From the NCBI GenBank assembly GCA_042090785.1, contig JBELIP010000011.1, positions 1 through 64,000 on the forward strand: 64,000 nucleotides of DNA. The letters run 5' to 3'. The position numbers and the translations under genes are program-made. Each line of letters starts with the position of its first letter. Within the stretch, counting starts at the first letter, position 1. Below the pieces are notes generated by a model. The model had not been told where the DNA came from and searched no databases. It was given only the letters and a program-made list of their open reading frames with translations. Shown piece after piece: positions 43,394 through 51,627 of the stretch. Origin of the DNA: UBA7434 sp042090785 (lineage in GTDB: Bacteria > Pseudomonadota > Gammaproteobacteria > Pseudomonadales > UBA7434).

Positions 43394-44125
43394 TTAGCTC
43401 CATTCTCTAGAGCGGGATTTGGGTTTAAGTTTGGGCAATAAAATGGCTAAGAATACGCCTATTAATACGGCGAGTGAGCCACGAAGAAACCACTCTTTAT
43501 CACTTTTGTCTGACAGCCTTGAGTTGTTGGCTTGCAGTTCAGCAATTTCAATTTTTAGCATTTCATTTTTTTTCAATAAATCGCGGTTATTGGTATCAAG
43601 GTTAATGGCATTGGCTGATATTTTTTTAATGCTTGCTAGTTCGGCAGTTAAATTTTGGTTTTGACGCGAGAGCAATTTTACTTGTGTTTGTATGTCGCTA
43701 TGACTTTGCTTGATTTCTTTGTTGTTTTTTTTAAGGCTGGTTAGTTCGCGTTGTAATTGCTGCTGCTTATTTTGTGCATCAGCTAAACGAAGTCGGGCGA
43801 TAGGGGTGGTTGATAAAAATTGATTTTGAATCCAGCCTTCGGTGCCTTTGGCTGTAGTAACACGACTAAAGCCAGCGTCGTTGTCGGTTTCTAATAATGT
43901 TAGGCGTGTACCGGTTTTAAGGCCCCTATGAATAATGCGATGCTTAGTACTGTTGCCGCTATGTAATGGCACATAAAAAACATCGGAAATGTAACGCGTT
44001 TCGTCTGCAGCGTTGACTATGCTGGTTTGAGAAAACAGTAGTGTGCAAAGAAGAGCGCTGAATAATCTGCGGCTGTGGCAAAAACGGTTTTTGAGTAACT
44101 GACTTGTGTTCATTGCTATGTTCAT
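43394..44125 (-). CDS. SH3-domain, coiled-coil membrane protein (YgiM-like, TIGR04211)
   Basis: 243 residues. Signal peptide ending near VNAADE, a bacterial SH3 domain (about 45-105: RYISDVFYVPLHSG, GTRLTLLETDNDAGFSRV, GTEGWIQNQFL), a coiled coil (about 115-215) and a C-terminal transmembrane helix followed by a basic tail. The whole matches the TIGR04211 SH3 family, periplasmic and anchored by the C-terminal helix. The start overlaps the yciI-like stop by four bases (ATGA), implying coupled translation. Confidence 0.9.
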   Translation of the reverse strand: MNIAMNTSQLLKNRFCHSRRLFSALLCTLLFSQTSIVNAADETRYISDVFYVPLHSGNSTKHRIIHRGLKTGTRLTLLETDNDAGFSRVTTAKGTEGWIQNQFLSTTPIARLRLADAQNKQQQLQRELTSLKKNNKEIKQSHSDIQTQVKLLSRQNQNLTAELASIKKISANAINLDTNNRDLLKKNEMLKIEIAELQANNSRLSDKSDKEWFLRGSLAVLIGVFLAILLPKLKPKSRSREWS

Positions 44126-44421
44126 GGAAGTACCTTTTTGTAAGGTTTAACAACGACTTTTTGGTAGACGCCGGCGGCGATATAGGGGTCTTCATCGGCC
44201 CATTGCTGTGCATCATTTAGGCTGTCAAACGCAGCAATAACTAAGCTGCCAGTAAAGCCGGCTTCACCGGGGTCTTCAGCGTCGACAGCGGGGTGAGGAC
44301 CGGCAACGAACAAGCGGCCTTGCTCTTGGAGTGCTTGAAGGCGTTTTATATGTGCGCCGCGCGCTTGTTGACGTAGCGGTAAACTGTTTGGAACATCTTC
44401 GCTAATTATGGCATATAGCAT
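44122..44421 (-). CDS. YciI-family protein
   Basis: 99 residues, ferredoxin-like YciI fold. It shows HIKRLQALQEQGRLFVAGPHPA with the conserved histidine, GSLVIAAFDSLNDAQQWADEDPY with the conserved Asp-Pro, and YQKVVVKPYKKVL. The family's biochemical role is not established in general. It lies between yciB and the SH3 gene as in many Gammaproteobacteria. Confidence 0.92.
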   Translation of the reverse strand: MLYAIISEDVPNSLPLRQQARGAHIKRLQALQEQGRLFVAGPHPAVDAEDPGEAGFTGSLVIAAFDSLNDAQQWADEDPYIAAGVYQKVVVKPYKKVLP

Positions 44422-44489
44422 TGTATTGAGATTTCCTTAATTAAAGTGTCCTTATGATGTATGGGTCACTATGATTTATGGTTCACTGA

Positions 44490-45077
44490 TTAGCTAGATT
44501 CGTCGGATTGCTCTTTCATATGCGGCATCACAACAACCATAGTGAGTATCATCAGTAATACGGTAAACCCTATTGAACTATAGAGTTTATAGTCAACCCA
44601 AGCGTCTTCTGAGAAATTATAGGCAACGTAGAGGTTAAGACTGCCAACAATTAAAAAGTTTGCAATCCAGAGTTGATTTAAGCGTGTCCAAGCTATTGAT
44701 GGTAATTCAATTTGTTGGCCAAGCATTTTTTCGAGTAGGCTTTTTTTGCCAAAAAACATGCCACCGAGAAATACTAGGGCTAAGCCCCAGTTAAAAATAG
44801 TGGGCTTCCATTGAATAAATGCGGCATCGCGGAAATATAATGTTGCCGAGCCAGCAACCACGACAATGCCAAAAAGCCAGAGTAATTGCTTTTCTACTTT
44901 TCCAGTCATGAGGTAGGTGAGTGCGAGCTGGATAGCGGTGGCAGCCATTAATACGGCTGTGGCTGAAAAAATGCCATCAAATTGATAGCTATAATTTAAC
45001 ACTTGAATGGTTTCGCCATTCATTTTAAAGGCGATAAAAAACAAGATTAAGGGGATGAGATCTAAAATTTGTTTCAT
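44490..45077 (-). CDS. yciB: YciB/IspZ inner-membrane septation protein
   Basis: 195 residues with about five to six transmembrane helices. Typical start MKQILDLIPLILFFIAFKM, and motifs WKPTIFNWGLALVFLGG and WTRLNQLWIANFLIVGSLNLYVA. YciB interacts with elongation and division machinery and helps keep the envelope intact. Adjacent to yciI. Confidence 0.95.
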   Translation of the reverse strand: MKQILDLIPLILFFIAFKMNGETIQVLNYSYQFDGIFSATAVLMAATAIQLALTYLMTGKVEKQLLWLFGIVVVAGSATLYFRDAAFIQWKPTIFNWGLALVFLGGMFFGKKSLLEKMLGQQIELPSIAWTRLNQLWIANFLIVGSLNLYVAYNFSEDAWVDYKLYSSIGFTVLLMILTMVVVMPHMKEQSDESS

Positions 45078-45423
45078 AGGTTTCCCGTTGTTTTTATGCT
45101 ACCTTCGTAACACTTAGGTTATGGTTTGTTGTGTTGTTGGCCGTGCTTTTCTGTTTTGTCTTGGACTTGTTCTCTGAACTATTCTATTAGTTCTTCTTAG
45201 AGCCTTTCTAAATTCACGAAGCTGAGGCGCTAATTTATGACGCTGAAGCGTTTGGATCCACAAAACTGACGCGCGATTTTACCTAAAATTAAACGTTTTG
45301 TTTGGGTAAATATTGGAAAGCGGTCACATTTTAATTGCGCTGCCGATTTTCAACTTTATTGTAAGGTATACCTTGTACAACCCAGACTAGTTCACTCAGT
45401 TGAGTGCAAGAGCAGATATACGA
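45078..45423. other. Divergent yciB / PHP-gene control region
   Basis: About 345 bases. No gene seen. Near the right end lie the palindrome AAGGTATACCTT (45363-45374) and the inverted repeat CACTCA-GT-TGAGTG (45393-45406), 50 and 18 bases before the PHP-gene start, possible operator sites. Confidence 0.5.
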
Positions 45424-46329
45424 ATGATATTCGATTTACATACACATAGCACCGCTTCTGATGGTGCACTATCACCCGAAGCGCTGCTCGCTAGGGCGGA
45501 TGCCAATGGCGTGTCGTATATGGCGCTAACGGACCACGATACAGTGGCTGGGGTTAAAGCCTTGCAAGCGGCGATGGCGAATCCGGTATTTGCCGCCGAG
45601 CTTAGCTCGCCTATTGAATTAGTGCCTGGCGTGGAAATTAGCGCTGCTATTGACGGCCGCACCTACCATATTTTGGGGCTGTGGCTCGATGCGGATAATG
45701 CGCCACTGAATACTTTTTTGGACAGGCAGCGGGGTGTGCGCGAGGCGCGTGCCGAGGCTATTGCTGAAAAATTGGCTCGGCAGGGTATTGAGGGCGCTTT
45801 AGATGGCGCTAAAGCCTTGGCCGGAGGTGCGGTACTTAGTCGTCCTCATTTTGCCCGCTATTTGTTGGAGCAGGGCTATTGCACAAAAGAGCAGCAAGCC
45901 TTTAAACGTTGGCTGGGTGCCGTAAAACCCTGTGATGTGCCATGCAAGTGGCCATCGGCTGAAGAGGCGATTGCGGCGATTCATGGCGCTGGCGGCCTTG
46001 CTGTGTTGGCGCATCCTGATAAATACGGTTTAACACGCACTAAAATGCGCACCTTGCTCGAAGCCTTTAAAGCCGCTGGTGGCGATGGTTTGGAGTTAAT
46101 TAGTGGCCGTCAGGACGAGGCGATTACGAGCTATTTGTTACGCTTATCGCATAAGTATGACTTGGCTTGTTCAACGGGCAGCGATTTTCATAGCCCTGAG
46201 CAAACATGGGCCGATTTGGGCTGTAACGCCTCTTTACCCTCATCTGCTGTGTCTATTTGGTCGCTAGCGTCAGAGCCGTCTTTGTCAGGTTCATTGCTTG
46301 AAGAGGCTTCAACACCTAGTCAGCCATGA
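45424..46329 (+). CDS. PHP-domain phosphoesterase, RNase AM-like
   Basis: 301 residues from ATG 45424 (MIFDLHTHSTASDG). The PHP metal-binding motifs are all present: DLHTHS near the start, LTDHDT, PGVEISA, LAHPDKYG and the terminal GSDFHSP. This matches YciV/Rnm, a 5'-3' exonuclease that trims rRNA 5' ends and degrades pAp. The next gene (yciO-like) starts within its stop codon, as in E. coli where the two are neighbours. Confidence 0.92.
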   Translation: MIFDLHTHSTASDGALSPEALLARADANGVSYMALTDHDTVAGVKALQAAMANPVFAAELSSPIELVPGVEISAAIDGRTYHILGLWLDADNAPLNTFLDRQRGVREARAEAIAEKLARQGIEGALDGAKALAGGAVLSRPHFARYLLEQGYCTKEQQAFKRWLGAVKPCDVPCKWPSAEEAIAAIHGAGGLAVLAHPDKYGLTRTKMRTLLEAFKAAGGDGLELISGRQDEAITSYLLRLSHKYDLACSTGSDFHSPEQTWADLGCNASLPSSAVSIWSLASEPSLSGSLLEEASTPSQP

Positions 46330-46949
46330 GTCAATTTTTTCAAATTCACCCAGAAAACCCCCAAATGCGACTGATTCGTCAGGCGGCCACTATTGTGCAA
46401 CAGGGTGGAGTGATTGTTTATCCGACCGATTCGGGTTATGCATTGGGTTGTCATTTAGGTGATAAGCAGGCTTTAGAGCGTATTCGTCGCATTCGTATGT
46501 TGGATGAAAAGCATAATTTCACTTTAGTGTGTCGCGATTTATCCGAGCTGGCGGTATATGCCAAGGTCGATAATATTGTTTATCGTGCTTTGCGAAGCCA
46601 CACGCCAGGCCCTTACACTTTTGTGTTGCTGGCCACCAATGAAGTCCCACGCCGACTCAAACATCCCAAGCGTAAAACGATTGGGCTTAGAGTGCCTGAC
46701 AATGCCATAGCTCAGAGCCTTTTGGATACCTTAGGCGAGCCAATGATGAGTGTAACGCTAATTTTGCCGGGTGATGACCTGCCACTGCTGGACCCCTATG
46801 AAATTCGCAGTGTGTTGCAGCAGCAGGTAGATTTGGTGATTGATGGTGGATATTGCGGTATGGAGGCGACCAGCGTCATTGATTTGAGTGATGAAACCCC
46901 TGTTATTCTGCGCCAAGGTGCCGGTTCTACTGCCGAATTTGAGGTTTAA
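46326..46949 (+). CDS. yciO: YciO, Sua5/YrdC-family protein
   Basis: 207 residues. The Sua5/YciO/YrdC fold that makes threonylcarbamoyl-AMP in its TsaC members. Motifs are GGVIVYPTDSGYALGCHL, KRKTIGLRVPD and ATSVIDLSDETPVILRQGAG. YciO forms a separate, less well characterised branch. The ATG overlaps the PHP-gene stop by four bases. Confidence 0.93.
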   Translation: MSQFFQIHPENPQMRLIRQAATIVQQGGVIVYPTDSGYALGCHLGDKQALERIRRIRMLDEKHNFTLVCRDLSELAVYAKVDNIVYRALRSHTPGPYTFVLLATNEVPRRLKHPKRKTIGLRVPDNAIAQSLLDTLGEPMMSVTLILPGDDLPLLDPYEIRSVLQQQVDLVIDGGYCGMEATSVIDLSDETPVILRQGAGSTAEFEV

Positions 46950-47115
46950 CGGTTCAAATCCTATTTATCTTCTTTGTTCTATTACCTGTTCGGTGATAAA
47001 GGCCGTTTTCTAGGGTGTATTACATCTGTTATTAATAGGCCATTTGTCGCTATAATGTGCCAAAAATTCGTCGTTGACTGGTTATTTGATATCACTCATG
47101 AGGCGGGTTAACTAT

Positions 47116-47151
47116 AAGCCAAACAAGCCAAACAAGCCAAACAAGCCAAAC
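47116..47151 (+). repeat. 9-bp tandem repeat in the scpA leader
   Basis: Four exact copies of AAGCCAAAC back to back. In the frame of scpA they would encode Lys-Pro-Asn repeats if translation began at an upstream TTG (47074) or ATG (47098). From the chosen ATG at 47167 they are untranslated leader. Confidence 0.95.
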
Positions 47152-47166
47152 GGGAAGCGAACGTTA

Positions 47167-48132
47167 ATGACTGAACTCTCTGCTGAAACGCTAGCGACAA
47201 GCCCCGAAGTATCTGAATTTCCGGAACAGGCCGCTGCCAAGCCTGGCTTGGCGAGCGATGAGCAGGCGGTTGCTCATGTGCGTGATCAAGCGGCTAAGCC
47301 TCGATTGGTCGAGTTGCGTAACGATATTAGCGCCGCTGAAGCTCCCCAACAGCATACTTTTCCCTTTGCTATTGTGCAGGGCGAAACCGTTACTGAAGTG
47401 CCAAGCGATTTGTATATCCCACCGGCTGCGCTTGAGGTTTTTCTTGATGCTTTTGAAGGCCCGCTGGATTTACTGTTATACCTCATCAAGAAGCAGAACC
47501 TCGATATTCTTGATATTGACGTTGCTGAATTGACCGAGCAGTACATGCATTACGTGCGCCTAATGAATAGCATGCAGTTTGAGTTGGCTGGCGAGTACTT
47601 AGTCATGGCCGCGATGATGGCGGAAATTAAATCGCGTATGTTGTTGCCGCGTTCACAAGATTTAGAAGAAGATGAAGATGACCCGCGTGCGCAGTTAATT
47701 CGTCGTTTACAAGAATACGAACGCTTTAAACAAGCCGCCGAGGATATTGAAGCCATGCCGCGTGTTGAGCGCGACATTTTTATTGCCGATGTGCAGCCGC
47801 CCGAAGATGAGCGTGAGCGTCCGCAGCCCGATGTTGATTTAAAAGATTTGTTAATGGCTTTGGGCGATGTGTTGCATCGTGCCGATATGTTTGAAAGCCA
47901 TAAGGTGCATATGGAGCCCCTGTCGACTCGTGAACGCATGGGTAAAGTGTTAGATCAATTGCATGGTGGTGAAGGCTTTGAATCGTTTATAGCCTTTTTT
48001 GCGCCAAGCGAAGGCCGTGCCGGTGTAGTGGTGACTTTTTTAGCTATCATGGAATTAATAAAAGAATCGTTAATAGAAATTGTGCAAACAGAGCCTTTTG
48101 CACCGATTCATATAAGAGCCAAAACAGCTTAA
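47167..48132 (+). CDS. scpA: Chromosome segregation and condensation protein ScpA
   Basis: Kleisin subunit of the SMC-ScpAB condensin. 321 residues from ATG 47167, preceded by GGGAAG. The first ~85 residues are a variable, acidic extension; the kleisin proper begins at FEGPLDLLLYLIKKQNLDILDI. Also present are EYLVMAAMMAEIKSRMLLP and the C-terminal winged helix VVVTFLAIMELIKESLIEI. Upstream in-frame starts would add a Lys-Pro-Asn-repeat leader. scpB follows after 51 bases. Confidence 0.92.
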   Translation: MTELSAETLATSPEVSEFPEQAAAKPGLASDEQAVAHVRDQAAKPRLVELRNDISAAEAPQQHTFPFAIVQGETVTEVPSDLYIPPAALEVFLDAFEGPLDLLLYLIKKQNLDILDIDVAELTEQYMHYVRLMNSMQFELAGEYLVMAAMMAEIKSRMLLPRSQDLEEDEDDPRAQLIRRLQEYERFKQAAEDIEAMPRVERDIFIADVQPPEDERERPQPDVDLKDLLMALGDVLHRADMFESHKVHMEPLSTRERMGKVLDQLHGGEGFESFIAFFAPSEGRAGVVVTFLAIMELIKESLIEIVQTEPFAPIHIRAKTA

Positions 48133-48183
48133 TTAATAGTGTTATTGGTTAATTTAATTATTAGAGCAGAGTATTGAGTTGCA

Positions 48184-49083
48184 ATGAAAATAGAAGATTT
48201 ACAACTGGTTAAACGTATTTTTGAGGGTGCATTAATGGCGGCTGAGCGACCACTGCAGCGTCGTGATTTAACCGCCTTATTTGACGACTTAGAAACGCCT
48301 GATGATGCGATAGTCGATCAGGCACTGGTTGAATTAGATAGCGATTGTGAAGCGCGTGGTTACGAGTTAAAGCGTGTTTCCAGTGGTTATCGTTATCAAG
48401 TGAAACAAGATTTATCGCGCTGGGTCAATAAATTATGGCAAGAGCGTGCGCCGCGCTACTCGCGTGCATTGTTAGAGACTATGTCATTAGTGGCATACCG
48501 TCAGCCAATTACGCGTGGTGAAATTGAACAGATTCGTGGTGTTGCAGTAAGCACGCAAATTATAAAAACTTTGTTAGAGCGTGAGTGGATTAAATCGGTT
48601 GGCTATCGAGATGCGCCGGGTCGTCCGGCGATTTATGCCACTACGCGTCAGTTTCTGGATTACTTTAATTTAAAAAGCCTTGACCAATTGCCGCCATTAG
48701 CTGAAATTCGTGATTTAAACACCATTAGCCGTGAGTTAAATATTGAGTTGCCGGTAGAAGCTATTGAGCCAGCTAATGATGAAAATATTGCTGCTGCTGA
48801 CGATTCTGTTGAGGTAGCTGCAAGTGCCGACGTTGAGGATTCAAACGTAGAAGATTCAAACATAGAAAGTGCCGATATCGCTGAGACCATTGAAGCCTCG
48901 AATGTAGAAATGGCCAACCTTGAAACGGGTAATGCCGGCGGAACAGAGGTAGATGCCTTTGCTAGCTGGATAGATGATGAATTGACTGAAGACGATGATG
49001 CAGCAAGTGCTGGCCAACTATCGGATACCAACGAAGTAGAGATGCAGGCATCTGAACAAGCGTCTGGCGAGCTAAAGCTTTAA
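48184..49083 (+). CDS. scpB: Segregation and condensation protein ScpB
   Basis: Winged-helix partner of ScpA. 299 residues. The two winged helices occupy about residues 1-170 (LLETMSLVAYRQPITRGEIEQIRGV, LLEREWIKSVGYRDAPGRPAIYATT). From about 190 the protein is a long acidic, low-complexity tail (VEDSNVEDSNIESAD and further) of about 110 residues, longer than in the short Firmicute ScpB and typical of gammaproteobacterial members. Confidence 0.94.
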   Translation: MKIEDLQLVKRIFEGALMAAERPLQRRDLTALFDDLETPDDAIVDQALVELDSDCEARGYELKRVSSGYRYQVKQDLSRWVNKLWQERAPRYSRALLETMSLVAYRQPITRGEIEQIRGVAVSTQIIKTLLEREWIKSVGYRDAPGRPAIYATTRQFLDYFNLKSLDQLPPLAEIRDLNTISRELNIELPVEAIEPANDENIAAADDSVEVAASADVEDSNVEDSNIESADIAETIEASNVEMANLETGNAGGTEVDAFASWIDDELTEDDDAASAGQLSDTNEVEMQASEQASGELKL

Positions 49084-49168
49084 CAGTTTAATCCTACAAT
49101 ACAATGCTTTTGGCTCGCATGAGTCAAAAGCGTCTTCCTATTTTAATATTGAACAGTAATTTATTCTT

Positions 49169-49990
49169 ATGAGTGAGCGTCTACAAAAAGTGCTTGCGGC
49201 CGAAGGTCTAGGTTCGCGCAGAGAAATTGAACGGTGGATTGAATCTGGCCGAATTGTTGTTAACGGCGAAGTGGCGAAGCTCGGCTTAAAAGTTGAAGTG
49301 TCCGATAGCATTGAATTGGATGGCAAGCGCGTAAGAGTGGGTGCTAAAAAATCCGAACGTCGAGTCATTATTTATAACAAACCCGAGGGTGAGGTTTCTA
49401 CTCGCTCGGACCCCGAAGGTCGTAAAACGGTTTTTGATCGTTTACCCGTTAGTAAAGGTGAGCGCTGGATTGCCGTTGGCCGTTTAGATATGAACACCAG
49501 TGGTTTATTGTTGTTTACCAATGATGGTGAACTTGCCAATGTATTAATGCACCCCTCTAGTCAAATTGACCGTGAGTATGTAGTGCGCGTTAAAGGTGAA
49601 GTGACAGAAGATACGCTACGTAACTTGCGCGAAGGTGTATTGTTAGAAGATGGTATGGCGCGTTTTACCGATATTCAACCCGGGCGTAATGCCACCGGTG
49701 CTAATAGCTGGTATTACGTGGTATTAATGGAAGGCAAAAACCGCGAAGTACGCCGCTTGTGGGAATCGCAAGAGATACAAGTCAGCCGACTAAAACGCGT
49801 GCGTTTTGGTAATGTTTTTATTCCGTCATCGTTGAAGGCAGGAAAATATACCGAGTTAAGCAAAGAGCAAGTTGCTAGCTTGGCGCAATTAGGTGGTATT
49901 GTTGATGCGCCAGTAGCCATTGCGGATGATACGTTAAGCGACCAATCGCGCCCGGCTAAAAATAAAAAACCACGTAAACCTCGTCAATAA
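49169..49990 (+). CDS. rluB: 23S rRNA pseudouridine synthase B
   Basis: RluB modifies U2605 of 23S rRNA. 273 residues. N-terminal S4 domain (ERLQKVLAAEGLGSRREIERWIESG, about 2-60), then the RsuA-type catalytic domain with the catalytic aspartate in GRLDMNTSGLLLFTNDG and the KNREVRRLWE signature. A basic, lysine/proline-rich tail ends the protein. Genomic order scpA-scpB-rluB is common in Gammaproteobacteria. Confidence 0.95.
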   Translation: MSERLQKVLAAEGLGSRREIERWIESGRIVVNGEVAKLGLKVEVSDSIELDGKRVRVGAKKSERRVIIYNKPEGEVSTRSDPEGRKTVFDRLPVSKGERWIAVGRLDMNTSGLLLFTNDGELANVLMHPSSQIDREYVVRVKGEVTEDTLRNLREGVLLEDGMARFTDIQPGRNATGANSWYYVVLMEGKNREVRRLWESQEIQVSRLKRVRFGNVFIPSSLKAGKYTELSKEQVASLAQLGGIVDAPVAIADDTLSDQSRPAKNKKPRKPRQ

Positions 49991-50012
49991 AAAAAACCGC
50001 GCAAATCATTTA

Positions 50013-50072
50013 ACGTTGTATTGTTAAACATTGTATTGTTAAACATTGCATTGTTAAAAATTGTATTGATAG
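50013..50072 (+). repeat. 15-bp tandem repeat, four copies
   Basis: Units at 50013-50027, 50028-50042, 50043-50057 and 50058-50072, consensus ACATTGTATTGTTAA, with one to four changes per copy relative to the second. It fills the short space between the convergent rluB and diguanylate cyclase genes. Confidence 0.9.
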
Positions 50073-50078
50073 TTCCGC

Positions 50079-51095
50079 TTAAGCAGCCATCGCTACACGA
50101 TTACGGCCAGCTTCTTTGGCTTTATAAAGTGCTTTATCGGCACGCTCAATTAACTGCTCTGGATACTCACCCGCGTTACGCTGTGCAACGCCAAATGAGG
50201 CTGTAATATTGTCAATCACTTGGCCGTCGCTTTTTTTGCGCAGTAACAATTTAGCCAGTAATTGGCGTGTTTGCTCGGCAATAGTTGCGCCGATGTCGGC
50301 GTTTCCTTGAATTAAAAAAGCAAACTCTTCACCACCGTAGCGAGCTGCTAACGCATTGGCAGGGCAGGTCTTGTGCATGACCTTTGCGACACCTTGTAGT
50401 ACTTTGTCGCCCATTAAGTGGCCATAGGTATCGTTGAGTTTCTTAAAGTGATCTAAATCCACTAATATTAAAGTGGCATCAGCATCGGCATGCTGAAATA
50501 GCTCTACTAGGCGGCGATCAAATGCACGACGGTTACCTACTTTTGTGAGCGCATCTAAGTAGGCATCTTCTTCACGTTGATCTAACTGTTGTTTTAATGC
50601 AGCTATTTCTTTTTCGGCGGTTTGTAATTGCAATTGAAAATTATTGGCTAAGTGGCTGGCATCTTTTGTCGTTTTAATTAAACTTTTAATAGTTTCTTGA
50701 GCATGCGTAGGATCAGGATCTGCTAGGATTTCGGTTAAGCTGGTTTCAAGAAACTGCGTATAGGTATTGCTTTGGCTTTTTGTATCATTAACGCAGCTTA
50801 CTAGTTCTTGTACGACATTGCTTAAAGAATCTTGTAGGTTTTTTTGTAGCGTTATTTCTTCTTTAATAACATGTTTTTTAAATAGCTCGCGGCTTACTAC
50901 ATCGGGGCAGGTGCCTTTTTCTTTTATGGTGATATCTAACTTTTTATTTAATGCTAAATCTCGATTGGATACGTAGGCATACCAAAGTGCAAAATTACAG
51001 GGGTTAGGTGTAATTTTGTTTTTTATCATCATCGGTAATGCTTGTTTGACATAGCGTGATGCAAGTGTTGTATCTTCTGGAAACTCAAGTGGCAC
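50079..51095 (-). CDS. GGDEF diguanylate cyclase
   Basis: 338 residues, no membrane segments. The N-terminal ~170 residues are helical (a DGC-associated sensor region, PNPCNFALWYAYVSNRD, ending in a coiled coil about 150-175). The GGDEF domain (about 178-335) has the active motif GGEEF (254-258), DALTKVGNRRAF and VDLDHFKKLND. No RxxD inhibitory site precedes the motif, so product inhibition through the I-site is not expected. It would make cyclic di-GMP; the signal is unknown. Confidence 0.92.
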   Translation of the reverse strand: MPLEFPEDTTLASRYVKQALPMMIKNKITPNPCNFALWYAYVSNRDLALNKKLDITIKEKGTCPDVVSRELFKKHVIKEEITLQKNLQDSLSNVVQELVSCVNDTKSQSNTYTQFLETSLTEILADPDPTHAQETIKSLIKTTKDASHLANNFQLQLQTAEKEIAALKQQLDQREEDAYLDALTKVGNRRAFDRRLVELFQHADADATLILVDLDHFKKLNDTYGHLMGDKVLQGVAKVMHKTCPANALAARYGGEEFAFLIQGNADIGATIAEQTRQLLAKLLLRKKSDGQVIDNITASFGVAQRNAGEYPEQLIERADKALYKAKEAGRNRVAMAA

Positions 51096-51359
51096 TGATG
51101 TTTGCTCCTAAATAAAATCGATCTTAGTTATTGGGTAATAGTGATAGATTGAGTATTAATATTTCATGAGTAAGCTTTAATTTAGTTGTGACAAGTGGCG
51201 GTTTTTTTTGCGAACTTCCTTAATTTTTATTGCGTCATGCTCATGATTGTTAAGTCTGGATGAGCATTCCGTTCCTCTGATTCACTTTATAAAGTTTAGT
51301 CGCTTTTTATTGGCTTGCATTTAGATACAGGCCTGTTTGCATTGAACTTTGTAAAATTT

Positions 51360-51617
51360 TTATTTGAGGGTTTTAGCGATAATGTAAAAAACTTGCATGA
51401 TTATGGCCCAGATAAAGGCGCTGGCGGCAATAATAAGAAAGCCAAGCGTGGTAAGTTCCTGCTTTAGTGAGGGTGTCATATTGTTTTCGCACCAATAAAC
51501 CATGACGTAGGCCACAAAAAAAACAATAGTGCTTATTGAGAAGTGTTTTAGTCGTCGGAAATCACTTTCGATGATGGCTAATACATTAGCTCGTAGTGAT
51601 AGCCAGATTTTTTTCAT
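51360..51617 (-). CDS. Small two-helix membrane protein after dapE
   Basis: 85 residues. A basic N-terminus (MKKIWLSLRANVL), then two transmembrane helices (about 29-43 and 56-80). It starts 10 bases after the dapE stop and is probably co-transcribed. No family known to me. Confidence 0.65.
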   Translation of the reverse strand: MKKIWLSLRANVLAIIESDFRRLKHFSISTIVFFVAYVMVYWCENNMTPSLKQELTTLGFLIIAASAFIWAIIMQVFYIIAKTLK

Positions 51618-51627
51618 CAGGCCTTTG

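Noticed and set aside
49991..50078. Possible CRISPR-like short array
   Set aside because: The 15-base units are directly adjacent without spacers, so it is a plain tandem repeat.
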